NCBI RefSeq assembly: GCF_901709675.1
Contig: NC_051100.1
Location: forward strand, 434,001-498,000
From: Syngnathus acus
Taxonomy: Eukaryota; Chordata; Actinopteri; Syngnathiformes; Syngnathidae
DNA: 64,000 bases
Direction of reading: 5' to 3'
Shown here in pieces: positions 14,486-26,200 of this stretch. A model generated the notes under the pieces. The model was not told where the DNA came from. It saw only the letters and a program-made list of their open reading frames with translations, and did not search any database. The number at the start of each line of letters is the position of its first letter. The stretch's first letter is position 1. The position numbers and the translations under genes are program-made.

Positions 14486-17400
14486 CCTTCCTCAGTTCCA
14501 ACTTGATTCTTTGTCAGCTTCAAAACAGGAGGTGAGATCCAGTCAGTTTGTGGCACATTTCCTCCCCAAAAAGCCCTGCCGATTTGGAGTCATTTTTCCA
14601 GAAAGATCTAACTCGAGTGTTCCTTCCTGTCAGTATTGCTTTCTGAAAGCGCTTTCCAATGTCCAGGTCATGCTGATGTGGGAGAATGTCAACTGTATCG
14701 CTGTGGAGTGGAAAAATGGTGCGAGGACTCAGTATTCCCAGGCAGTCAACAATGGCAGGGTGTTGGCTGCACAGGTGGCATCCATGATGACATTTCTCAT
14801 GGTACGCCCTTTGCGCTCATTCACTGCTGCGCTAACCATCATTTGCACAGATTGAGAAATCCGCAGTAATGACTGAGGTCGCCCTATTTCCCTGCCTGCC
14901 CTGCAGGGCAACTACAAGCAGACAGCAAATATGTTCCAAATGATCGGTCATAGCCTTGGCGCTCATGTGGCTGGAGAAGTTGGTAGCAAGATCAGCGGCC
15001 TGGCACGCATCACAGGTAAAGCCTCTCGGAGACAAAGGCAACACCGTCGTTTGCGGCCCGCTTCACCACGCGTCACTCGGCAGGACTGGACCCGACCGAG
15101 CCTTACTTCCATGGCACAAACGCAGCCGTGCGCCTGGACACCACCGACGCCGCCTTTGTTGACGTCATTCACACCGACGGCAGTCCTTTCGCCACTAAAC
15201 TCGGTACCCGTCCGTCCGTCATTGGTGGTGAAATTGTTTCAAGGGGACATTGAAGAGAAAGTGGACAGTTCAACACCAGCAAAACCGGTTGTTTCACTAC
15301 CTTTTCCAGCCACTAGCATCTGCCCCGACCGACCAAGAGAGAGCGAGACAGATGGTAGATTCAGGCTGTTTCATAATATGTACGCGTAAGGGAAGATAGG
15401 TCTTCATTTCATAAGGAGCTTCGAACTGAAGGTTCTCCCTCTCTGTGTTTTCACTCACAGAAAGACAGACAATCTGACTTCTAGGATAGTTTATCTTGAT
15501 TTTTCTTTTCCCAAGATGCTGCCTTGAGAGTTACAGGCGTATAAGTGGAAAAGACATTCTTGTCGCCACTGCCTGACATGTGACGCTTACAAAAAACAAG
15601 GGTGCATTTGCTCGGAGCAGCGTGCATATCATGACATAATGTCTGTTGCGAGTAGAATTGCCACCTCAACAATACTTTGATGTCGTCATTCTCGTTGCGC
15701 TTCCTTCCCAATGTTTGAAAACGGGCAGGTCTCGGGATGTCCCAGCCCATTGGCCACGTGGACTTCTACCCCAACGGAGGAGAGCTGATGCCCGGCTGCA
15801 ATGCAAACAGAGGCACTTTCACCGACCTGGATGCTGTCTGGCAAGGTCAGATGAGCTCACAAACATAAGACGATTCTTACGATTTCGATGACGAGTTTGT
15901 CTTGTATCGCTTTTTTTCGCTCATTTACAATACTGTCATCATGTCAGAAGTACAACATTCATGATGTGCCTTAAAGAGACAGTGTGTAGAATTTTCATTT
16001 GGTTCGATACTATGCAAGAAAAGTGAGTTGTATCACATCAACAGACAAGTTTTAAAAATATAGTCAGTCACAGGTCTGGTCATCACCCTTCCCTTCCAAT
16101 TTAGCGAACGTAGTTCAAATACAGCACGTGTGACAAATGCAATGGACTTTTGGGGTCAAAATAACACAAGTTGTTTGTGATGACATTTTGGCAAATGGTG
16201 TGTGTGTGTGTGCTCTCTGTGGCAAAATGCAGGCGCTTTGAACTGCCTTGCATTCCACTTTGTTAGATGGCAAGTGCAGACTGACATGGTTCCAGCTGTA
16301 ACAATTAAAAAAAGCTCACTTTTTACAATTAGCGGCACAAGTGGCATTGCCTGTTCGATAGCGATAAGCACATTTGCTAAACATGCACAAAGCACTAGAA
16401 ACACACATTTGAGCAAAACAAGTCAAATGGGACACTCACTCACAAGTTGGGTAAAGTTGGCAGACAGCACGGGCCAAGCTGCACGTGACGCTGCTGCAGC
16501 AGCAGCAGCGAGCGAGCGAGCGAGCGAGAACACCATCCGATCCGGAAAGAAACTCCGGAAAGCCAGCCTCACGCAGCAAGGAGTCCTTAACAATACCTGA
16601 TAGCCCGACGCCCTCTAGTGGCCGGAGTATCTATCTCCTTAGCTCACTGTCACCACTGAGCTTGAAGTGAGCCTGGCTGAAGGCCATCAAAGCTCGCAAG
16701 GTCTTTGGGCCTCATTGAGCTCTTTTCTCTCCATCCTTTGCAAAAAGACTGCGCTAAGACACATCTTCTTCCCCCCCGTCAGGTACGAAGAAATTCGATG
16801 CCTGCAATCATGTCCGAGCCTACCAGTACTACCAGGAGAGTATGGTTAAACCGCAGGGATTTGTCGCTTACCCTTGCCCCGACGCTGCCACTTTTGCAGC
16901 TGTAAGTATTTGTGCTCAACTTGACAAAGTGAGGCATAACAATCGCATCAAGGTCGATCAAGGTCATTTGGAAGACAACGACCTAAATGCGCAAGCGATA
17001 CACCTTTTGGCCTCGTACGCAAAACCTCCGGCCGGGGGCGTCCGTACGATGCAAACAAATGAAAAGCAATACGTACGTCGCTCGATACTTTTAGTCATGG
17101 AAAGCAATGTTGGGTGTCTGGGAGGAACGAATTGGAGCGGAGCAACAGGCTGCCATGTCCACGGACGGCAGGCGGCGTGTTTGCCCAGCCCCACCAGCTG
17201 TTGCTGCAATGTGACACGGCTGTGAACAATTGATTTGCTTTTCCGAGATGATTTGGTGAGATTGGACTTCAGTTGCAGCAGATACGTATAAACAGCTTTC
17301 CTTCCTTTCTGCAGCTGTCGCTGAGAATGGCACTTTTGATCAAAGGCAGCATTGTGGTTTTCTTGAAGCTGGCCACAAATCCAGTTGCTTTCCCACACCG

Positions 17401-18667
17401 CACCGCACCTTGGTTGGTGGACAAAATGGGTCTGAAACGCAGTGGAGAAGTAAAGCTGCCTTGCCTTGTGTTCCCAGGGCAAATGTTTCCCGTGCGCTGC
17501 CGACAAATGTCCATTGATGGGCCTGTATGCGGCTCGGTTCCCCTTGACCGATAGCACCTCACAGACCAAATACTTCCTCAACACGGGCAGTTCTGAACCC
17601 TTTGGACGTAGGTCCAATTGTGAACTCATGCAAACTCTCTTATTCATTGATTGATTGATTGATTGATGTCTGTATGGATGTATTTCTTGATTGTGTTACT
17701 AGGCTACAGCTACAATGTAAAGGTAACGTTGGATGGTCCCAACTGGTCTAACCCAGGCTTCATGTATGTGGCTCTCGCTGAAAAAAGTGTCTGCACAAAG
17801 GAATACCTGCTTCACGTGTAAGCCATCTTTTGTTTCATGTGATGGATCACACGCTTGGATTCAGAAAGTCCCATTTTTAACTGGACCAGGATTTTGCTCG
17901 AGTTGACACTTCTCACAGGTTCTCCTACCACCTCGTATCGCTTCTGACATTGGCCAAGCTCATGAACGCATCCCATGATATACTATTAAGCAACTATTAG
18001 CCACGTGTTGGCTACAAATTGCTTTGAGTGATCCATCCATCCATCCCCTGTCTGTTTTTAGAGGCATGATGAAGCCAGGAAAGACCTACGAAGTGCACAT
18101 TGATGCTGAGATTGACGTGACTTCTGTAACGGAAATCAAATTTCGGTGGAACAACCACATCTTCAACCCCATGAAGCCAAAATATGGGGTGTCAAAGGTG
18201 GAGCTGTTGAGAACAAAAGACAAGAAAGTGTAAGTGAACAAAACAGCGGTGTGGAGAATCCCCACGTCAGCGCACCGCTGTAGTTTTCCACATTTGAGTG
18301 CCACTTTCAACACACATGCATAAGTGTCGTCATTTTGGCTGGCAATTGAAAAAACAGGATTCAACAGCTCTCTCTGAGCTGAGATCTCGAAGTACTTCAC
18401 ACGGCCGCTAGAGGGCAGCATTGGACTATCTCATGTTGAGAGAGGGCAGCAATTCGAAGGACAACTGGCGTCAGCGTCAACACGTGCTGGAGAAAACGAG
18501 AACAGCGCCCCTTGACTAGATTTATCGAGTGACTTAACCCCACGGACGAGGTTAAATCCACTTGAAATGACAATGTCAACTTTTTCCTCTCTTGCAGCAC
18601 TCACTTCTGTGGAACAGAAAATGTCGCCGAGAATGCCGTTCAGTCTGTGCTTCCATGCCAAGCTTAA
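13648..18667 (+). CDS. pnlip: Pancreatic triacylglycerol lipase
   Basis: A secreted serine lipase that splits dietary triglycerides in the gut with colipase. Coding exons: 13648-13702, 13836-13987, 14151-14270, 14667-14801, 14907-15015, 15084-15203, 15729-15845, 16783-16901, 17478-17607, 17703-17817, 18062-18229 and 18598-18667. All phases agree, giving 469 aa (human about 465). Residues 1-18 form a signal peptide ([15 protein letters not shown]). The catalytic triad is Ser170 in GHSLGAH, Asp193 in GLDPTEP and His279 in [11 protein letters not shown]. The lid loop between two Cys (about 254-277) is near full length, as in a true lipase. The last three exons form the PLAT/C2 domain that binds colipase. 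Intron 2 uses a GC donor. Related proteins PNLIPRP1/2 cannot be excluded. The bile-salt- and colipase-contact residues would need an alignment. Confidence 0.93.
14410..14482. repeat. AT/ATAC microsatellite in pnlip intron 4
   Basis: Alternating ATATAC and pure AT tract inside the intron between the exons ending at 14270 and starting at 14667. Confidence 0.9.
16609..16622 (-). promoter_or_regulatory. CTCF-like motif in pnlip intron 8
   Basis: CGCCCTCTAGTGG is the reverse complement of the CTCF core (CCACTAGAGGGCG). The call rests on motif match alone. Confidence 0.35.
18404..18418 (+). promoter_or_regulatory. CTCF-like motif in last pnlip intron
   Basis: CCGCTAGAGGGCAGC matches the CTCF core in plus orientation, opposite to the one at 16609. 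Occupancy is not shown by sequence. Confidence 0.4.
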
Positions 18668-18677
18668 GCGGCCTTTC

Positions 18678-18683
18678 AATAAA
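18678..18683 (+). terminator. pnlip: pnlip polyadenylation signal
   Basis: AATAAA lies 11 bp after the TAA stop codon, giving a very short 3' UTR, as is common for highly expressed digestive enzyme mRNAs. Confidence 0.85.
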
Positions 18684-19183
18684 TAGCGTAAAATTCACTT
18701 CTGTTTTCTTCACTCCTAAATATGGATACGTTACGACTTGAACTCATGTGTTGTCAGATACGTTTGAATTCCTCGAGGGGCAATTCCATTGAGGTTGTGC
18801 TTTTTCCCCCGCTATGTTAAATGTCTGAACATGACAATAACAAAAGCTTTGGGCTTCCCGCCAACATTTCTGTGGCGTCAAATATGAGTCGTTGTGCTGT
18901 ATGATGTGAATAAGGCATGGCGAGCTTTGAAATAATGGCACATGAGCAGAAGCTTTTTAAATGTGCTTCAATGCTTGACAGGAATCTTATGCTGGAAATA
19001 TCCTCCTCTGCAATGGCAATTGAATGAAACATTGGAAATTGTAATGATACGTAAAATTGCCACAGTCAAATGGCTCTATTGGGAATGAATGGATGGATGG
19101 ATGGATGGATGAAAACAATTCTAACAAGTGCCCCAGTTGTCTTGTTAAAACGTGAACACTATCACACCAAAGGCTTTTACTCT

Positions 19184-19184
<1 letters not shown>

Positions 19185-19265
<81 letters not shown>
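19185..19265. repeat. CA microsatellite
   Basis: About 40 uninterrupted CA dinucleotides between pnlip and hspa12a. Confidence 0.97.
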
Positions 19266-19267
<2 letters not shown>

Positions 19268-20435
19268 CAAGCTTGTGACATACCTCGTTGTTGTCACTGT
19301 CAAGGGCTGTCAGGACAAGGCAAGGGTAAATATTAGCCCGATTAATGCATGTGCCATTTATGCCAACGACATGGTGAGATCGCTGCTTTCACCTGCCTAT
19401 TTCAATGCACAACGTGTGGAATATATGTGTAATTCCAAAGTCTTGAGTCTGCAATGCACTCATTAATCTGTCGGTGGCCTTTCGGCGCTTTATGAAGTCC
19501 TGATTGCGCCTCATTGTTTTGGCTTCATTTATTGAAACGCCCAGCCTGTAATCACGCTTGCAAATACACAGCTTTAAAAAGGCGAGCTGCCATTCTCATC
19601 ACCAAGTCTATTTGAAATCACCCGGAGCGGAGCCATCAGCGCTCACACAATACCAATCAGAGGCTTCACGCCTGACTACATTAATAATATTAATAAAAGG
19701 GCAAAGTGAATGTGTGGGCTAAGAGGTGGCGTGGCGTGGCGTCGCGTCGGGGGTGTCTTGAAATCCTCTAAAGACGTCCGTCTTTGTCTCACAGTCTTGT
19801 TTCTCTTTTCATGATTGGCTCGTTGAAAGTGAAGGCTAATGACAAAATAGCAGACTAATTCCTGTAATTACGTGTGTTTGTCAGAGAAAATTTCCAAATG
19901 ACAGCACTTCCTTTCTCTGCTCTTTAAGCCGCTAGCTTTGGGGGCGCCGTTGTTACTAACAAAGCCTTTTATCCACAAGTCGTGAATTAGTTGCGGTATA
20001 CGTAGACGGACGGAGGTGGCAAAGGAAAAATAGCGGGCCGAGAGAGAGACTGCTTGCAAAACAAACGTGACCCCCGGCCAGCTGGGCTGAGCACAAAAGA
20101 CGCAAGACAAAAGACTACTTTCATTTGACTTCATGTCAATAATGGGCAAAGATGTCACACCTTAACAACAAGATAAGAGAAACATTGCAATCAAGTTGAC
20201 CTATGTCATCAAACTTTACGTGAGGTTGTGTCATGTTTTTTTTGTTTCCTCACTTCCTGATTGATTTTGAAATGGCCTTCCTCGTGTGTCATCAATCTCC
20301 CTCCACCTGACACTTTCAACAAATAGTCAGTCCAAACAAACACGATGAGCTGACCTAAACTTTGACAATGAATCCGAAAGAAGATGAAATGAGTCAGTGT
20401 TACTGTGCGCTGATTTTCATTGGTTCGCCACCGTG

Positions 20436-20439
<4 letters not shown>

Positions 20440-20486
<47 letters not shown>
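20440..20486. repeat. GA microsatellite
   Basis: About 23 GA dinucleotides. The Glu-Arg or Ser-Leu frames across it are not protein. Confidence 0.96.
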
Positions 20487-20490
<4 letters not shown>

Positions 20491-21296
20491 GATGGATGTG
20501 GGAGTGAAGGAGGCGCCCCATTACCGTAGCAACGGCGACTGGAGGAAAATGGGCCATGCCTATGCCAGCTGCCCACAAACGCACTGTGCAGGAGTACCAA
20601 AAGCAACTCGAGGGGCTCTTTAGTGCTACTTCTGTAAAAAGTCAATTTGACCCAACATCCTGGGGTCCTATTGACTTTTTTCCAGTTTTTTAAAGCAGCA
20701 GTTTGCACAAACCCTAAACTGGTTGCCGTTCAATTGCAGGGCACACACACACAAGCATTCAGTCGCATTTGCACCGATGGACAATTTAGAGAGCTCAATT
20801 TACCTACCTACCTACCTACCTACCTAGCGTGGGAATCGCAGATGGGGGAAAACACTCACGCAAAGTCCACTTGGGAAGGCCACAACACAAATGGAAGGAA
20901 GTCTGCGCCTCAGAATTGTGAGACGTGCATATTAGTAGTAGTATTCATAGCCTTTGCTCAATACTGCACAACTTTGGCTTTGTACCTTTTTGCCATTCTT
21001 CCTGGCAGCATGCACCTCTGGAAGCGGTGGATGGGGAACATCAGTCATCTGCTGAGATATTCAACCCAAATGGAGCCAGCCTTTAGACAAGCTTCCCAAT
21101 TGCTTGCATGATGGTGGTAGACCTGCAAAGCAGCAGAAATCTTTCCAAATGCCTCATTGAGACATTTCAAGAAATTCATTTGATTCGATCAGAGGAATCA
21201 ATACAAGGAAAAAAAATCAGAAAACCATTCTTTGAAATACACTTGTTTATTCATGAGAATCTGACAGTGAAGAGTTGTAAAGGATTAGAATAACAC

Positions 21297-23293
21297 TTTA
21301 TTCAATGAAATGAGCAGACAACGACACGAAGCAACAGAAAAAGGATCCGTTGAAAAATGAACGAGAAAAAGTACATTCAGGAGTGATTGACTTCTTGTGC
21401 GGAGAAGCAAATACAGTGCTTGCTTTACGACTCAGCAATTGAAAGGTCACGTTCCGCCTTAGACACCACAAAACGTTGAGTTGACAGAATCAACACTTTG
21501 TGTTCACAGTCCACGTGCCCCTCTTTCTGACAAATGGGACGCCATTAGCAACTCCAGATGGATTCAAAGTAAGAAAGGCGTGAAAGTACCCAGTACACGT
21601 GACTCCATTTGATAAATGCAATAGTACAGTATAGAGTAGAGTGATGCAGTGCTCATTTCACAGCTTCCCACACAAGCAGCTGTCAATCTTGTTTTTTCTC
21701 GGATTCGTTTGGGTTTGCGAGCCATGCAAAGCGTGCATTGCGGGAAGCAGCGCTGACCGCAGCCGCACGTGCGCTGCTGCTGCCGCCGCCGCCTGCCAGA
21801 CTACAATTGCCATTTGATATCATTCAAAGAAAAGTGACCTTTTTGCCTGCCATTGGCGCAGAATGCTGGGTAACAAGCCTGCACGGCCTGAAAATCACAC
21901 GATAGAGTCCTTTTCGGTGCTCGACACCTCTTGAAGATAGATATCAATGTTATTCGAACAGTATTAAAACAGGAGCATCGCTCCGTAGTGACTCGATTCA
22001 CATTTCCCACCGACAGACGTCTTACTGACTTCTCATGCGGGGTGTGCAAATTGCGGTCAATAACGTTTCGACTGGCCCAACAATGCAAAACAGAAAGACA
22101 ATTGTACGGCCGTCATAACGAGGTCCGGGACTTGTCTCGACGGCAAACTATTCAATAAGAGTTGAGAACATTCCAAAATCCCTTCTTATTAACGCCACTG
22201 TGCGCTATATTTCCCCGAAAGGCTGGCGGCCCTACCAACCCTCCCTCCCTCCCTCCCTCCCATCGTCTGCCCGACCACAGACTCATTCCCTTTCAATTCA
22301 CCCTCGGACATTTTGAGAAAGACAACATTTGGCCTGCGATTCAGTGATTGACTAAATGAGGGAAGCCGTTTGATGGTCTGAATTCTGTTGATTACACATT
22401 CCATTGGCATCTTTTTGGAAGAGGCGCAAGCTGGCAGTGTTGTGACAAAATGGAAGCATAATGAATGAAAGAAAGAAAGAAAGAAAGAAAGAAAGACGTG
22501 TTTGTCTTCCAAAAATGGGCCTGCCACGGCGGCTTTCATGCTGTGCTTCATGAGAAAAGTCGACGCACGCTCAGGCTACAAATCTGTACACTCTTTAAAG
22601 ACTGTCTATACAGAAAGAAAGAAATATTACTCTGTCACACTCGATCTGCGCCTATCCAACGGGGAAAGTAACATGGAAACGAATGATCGGAAGGAAGCAT
22701 GAACAAATAATGATCGATTTGAGTGCAACTGCAGCCTTTGTCACTTCCCCTGCGCACCAAGGGTAGGTAGGTAGGTACATACTGTTGAGGCTTTTGTTTG
22801 TATTCAGCGCGTCTTCATTTATCTTTCACCATTTGACTTTCAAGACTTTCAGTTAAAGGCCCGCCGCGTGCTCTTGCCTTTCGTGCAAAGAGCGCAACCT
22901 AACCTCACAACAATTGCATTTGGGAGAGAGACGCTTGAATGGAACGAGCCAAATCCAATGGAAATGTTGAATTGAGAAGACTAATAAGAAGCGTACTTGC
23001 CACCGAGGTTTACTACTTGCACGTGAGCTCTTTTCTGCTCATTTGAGCACAGAGGCACATTCATAGCTTCAGCATTTTGTTTTTTCAATGCAGATAATCC
23101 ACACCTTGTTTGTATTTTGGCTTTTCTGTCTTTGACATGTTGCGTCGGCTAATAAGAGATCAGGCATAAAGAGTACATTGAAATTGCTTAAACGACTGGC
23201 CTGAATTGCTATGACTATACGGGTAGGGCCAAAAGTCTGGAAGCCTCAATTTAGTACATGTACGACGGACGTGGCCATTTTCTGCCTCCTTCC
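21297..23293 (-). terminator. hspa12a: Probable hspa12a 3' UTR with polyadenylation signal
   Basis: On the minus strand AATAAA (plus-strand TTTATT, 21297-21302) is a reasonable 3' end about 2 kb beyond the stop codon. A second candidate lies near 21245. No exon-like frame was seen in between. It contains a GAAA run (22463-22495) and CCCT units (about 22239-22260). Confidence 0.45.
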
Positions 23294-26200
23294 TTAATGG
23301 CTGAGGAAGTCAATACTGGCCTTGACTGTGCGCCCGGTGGACACGTCCACCGCCACGGCCCGAATCTCGGTGTCGCCAAACTGCATGAGCGTCTGGATCT
23401 CGCGGCGCGGGGCGGCGCTTTCCGTGCCGCTCACGTCTAAGCGTAGAGAGCCGCACTTCTTGACGCCGGACTCGCTGATGAAGGCCACCTTCTCCTTCTC
23501 GGCGCAGTAGACGTGGATGACGATAATTTGCTGCGAGGGCTTGGCCGGCGTGTAGCTACGCTTGACCATCTCGCCCAGCGCGACCGACTGGTCGGCGGCG
23601 ATGAAGGTGTCGAAAACGTCCGTGCACCAGCGCGTGCCGTCCTTCACCAGCAGCTTGTCGGGAGGATGCTTGCCCTCCACAAAACGATTGAGGACGCCCA
23701 CGCCGTAGGTAAGTGGCGAGCGGCGGACTTTGATGATGCTGGGGTCTAAACCGAACAGCACGGCGCCCTTCAGGATGGTCAGACCGACATCGTGGGGGAT
23801 AATTATGCGACTGCGGCCCTGAAGCATGTTCTGGACGGCCTGCTGCAGCAGAGCCGACTCGGCGAAACCTCCCACTAGGAAAAGGAACTTGATGTCGCTC
23901 ACCTCGGGTTTCTCAAAGAGCTCATCTGCGGGGGACGCCAAATCAAATCGCTTTATTCGTACGACGCATCATCCTGGTTTCCGGCTCCTACGTATGTGAC
24001 CCGTAAAAGTGTATCTTACTGAGATGTTGAATGATGTGGTCGACGGTGGGCTTGAAAAGGGAATTCATGGCCTCGGGACTCATCCTCAGCATGCCCTGCG
24101 ATGACCATTTAACAAAATCCACACTGGCGAGAAAAGGGTGGGTTATCATGAAACCAGCTTTGATGACGTCACGGCTAAGACGATGGATTCGGAAGGGAAT
24201 GGACCGAATCCCAAACTTTTTGGCCAGCCCACTCACTTACTTGCTTTTGCGCAGCGCATGTTCCACACTGTGGCCCCTGAACTTCTTGTAGTAGTCGATG
24301 AAGGAGAAGGGCAAGTTAATATTGAGCGGGTTGGCCCTGCCCGGTGCCGCCGCCCGCTTCCGTGATTCAAAGGCAATCATGAGGTCCACCCAAGCGGCTG
24401 GCCGCTTGATTTTGAACTGGTCAATGAAGTCCTGGCCAAAGATCTGACACAGCAGCTTCTCAAATTCATAGTCGATCCCCAGAGAGCCGTACGGTCCGCC
24501 TGATGTGGAAAACCGGTGAGCTGAGTGAAAAGCCAAAAGAAAAACGTGCAGAGAAGTAGTCAGGAAAAAAAAAAAAAAAAAAAGTTACCAGAAGCTTTGT
24601 ACAGCTCTTTCAGATGTCCTTCTGGGAGACGGATCTGATGGACAGTCAGGTCCACTGTCCCGCCTCCACAGTCCACCACCACATATCGGTCACCTGCGTG
24701 TAAAAAAAAAAAAAAAAAAAAAAAAACTGAGTGTTTGGAGAGATCCAACATGATGAGATGATTCCTGTAAATGATTTCACCCACATGCATGAACTTGTAT
24801 CCTTCATAGGGGTTGGATTCTATTCCCAAATGTCACATACAATATTCACACGGGATGGATGGATGGATGGATGGATGGATGGATGGATGGATGGATGGAT
24901 GGATGGATGGATGGATGGAGGGATGGATGGGCCAATAGGATCCCAAATCGATGTATGTGTACAAGTGACGCCCACTGAAATCCATCAGGGAAAAACCTGG
25001 ATAGACATTCAGTATGGCAATTTGCACAAAAGCAAACCGAGGGCCCTAGGGGACCACTGTACTGTAATTGTAAAAAAGTGGCTTGTGTCTACGTATACGT
25101 ATATTCCACATAAAACGGGCGTGCTGGCACCACTTCCTGACTTTGGGAGAATTTGGACACACACCCCTTTGTTCTCACACTTGATTGATGAGGGCTCATG
25201 GCTGAACGTACATTAGTGGCGTTGCTCAGCCATAAAAAGAAATGAAGTAAGGGCATCATTGTTGAAGCTGCAGTTTGGAAAATACACTTCACTGATTTTC
25301 AGAACATCTTGGGAATAGAACTGGTTGGTTAATCTAAATGCTAAGGTAGGAAGGACTGCATCAGAGGAAAGAGCAAGAGTTAGTCGCAAGCAGAAGCAGA
25401 AGAAACAGGCAGGTGAAAAGGACGCTACCTTCTTCCAGCTCCGACCAAATCTCCCCTATGACATTTTCCACCAAGAAGGTGCGACTTTGCCGGTTGCGCC
25501 GAACATGCTCCTTGTTGGCTGCTTGTTAACGGGAAAAAGAGTTTGTGTGAGTGTGATAAGGAACGCAATGCCAAGCTCTGCTTTGCGAAGCCAGCACCAA
25601 AGACATGTTGGCTTGGCTCAGAGGCAGCGCATGAAACATTCGTTGAAAAAGAACACAACAGAGCATTGAACAAAGCAACAACTATTTAGCCTTGCTTTCA
25701 ATTAGATGAGAATTTATTTCCATACACAAAAGGCATACATGTACGTATGTACTTGATTTTCCATGCAGCTATCGGAATGTAAAATGAAGCTTTGTTTACC
25801 GTGGCCCGGAGAAGCTACAGGAGAACGAACGATACAGCAGAGCAGAAAAATGTAAGTCGCAGGAAAGAAAGACTTTGTGTGATTGGAAAAGATGACTTAC
25901 CTTGGGTCATTGTACTGGCAACATTGTCTGTGGGACTGCAGCCGTTCGGAGCGGCGGTGTGGTTACTCAAATCCACCATCTGGTGAAGGCGGAGCTTCCG
26001 GCAGTAGATGGACGCCGCCTCGGGTTCCAGGGCAATGATCAGTTGCTCCGGGTTGTCACGGGGCACCAGACCGGACTACCGAAAGGACAAATGAAGGAAA
26101 AATCATCTTGGAATAACATTGCACTGCAGATGGAAACCAATCCAACAATATTAGGTCAGGAATAAAGCATGAACAGAACAGAGGCCTGTTTTTAGGCTTC

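Larger units (their letters stand above)
18684..21296. other. pnlip-hspa12a spacer
   Basis: It holds GGAT units (19086-19111), a CA tract (19185-19265), a GA tract (20440-20486), a CTAC run (about 20804-20825) and a unique block at 19480-19720 with homeobox-like AT-rich sites. An X-box-like inverted pair at about 20521-20536 precedes a short open frame from ATG 20563 (MPMPAAHKRTVQEYQKQLEG and on). In human, C10orf82/SPMIP5 sits in the equivalent interval, but I could not show that this frame is its orthologue. Confidence 0.4.

Noticed and set aside
16964-17647. 227-codon minus-strand open frame within pnlip
   Set aside because: Covers a pnlip exon antisense and its introns; no family resemblance or splice logic.
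23513-23749. Plus-strand frame over hspa12a
   Set aside because: Antisense shadow of the highly conserved last exon.
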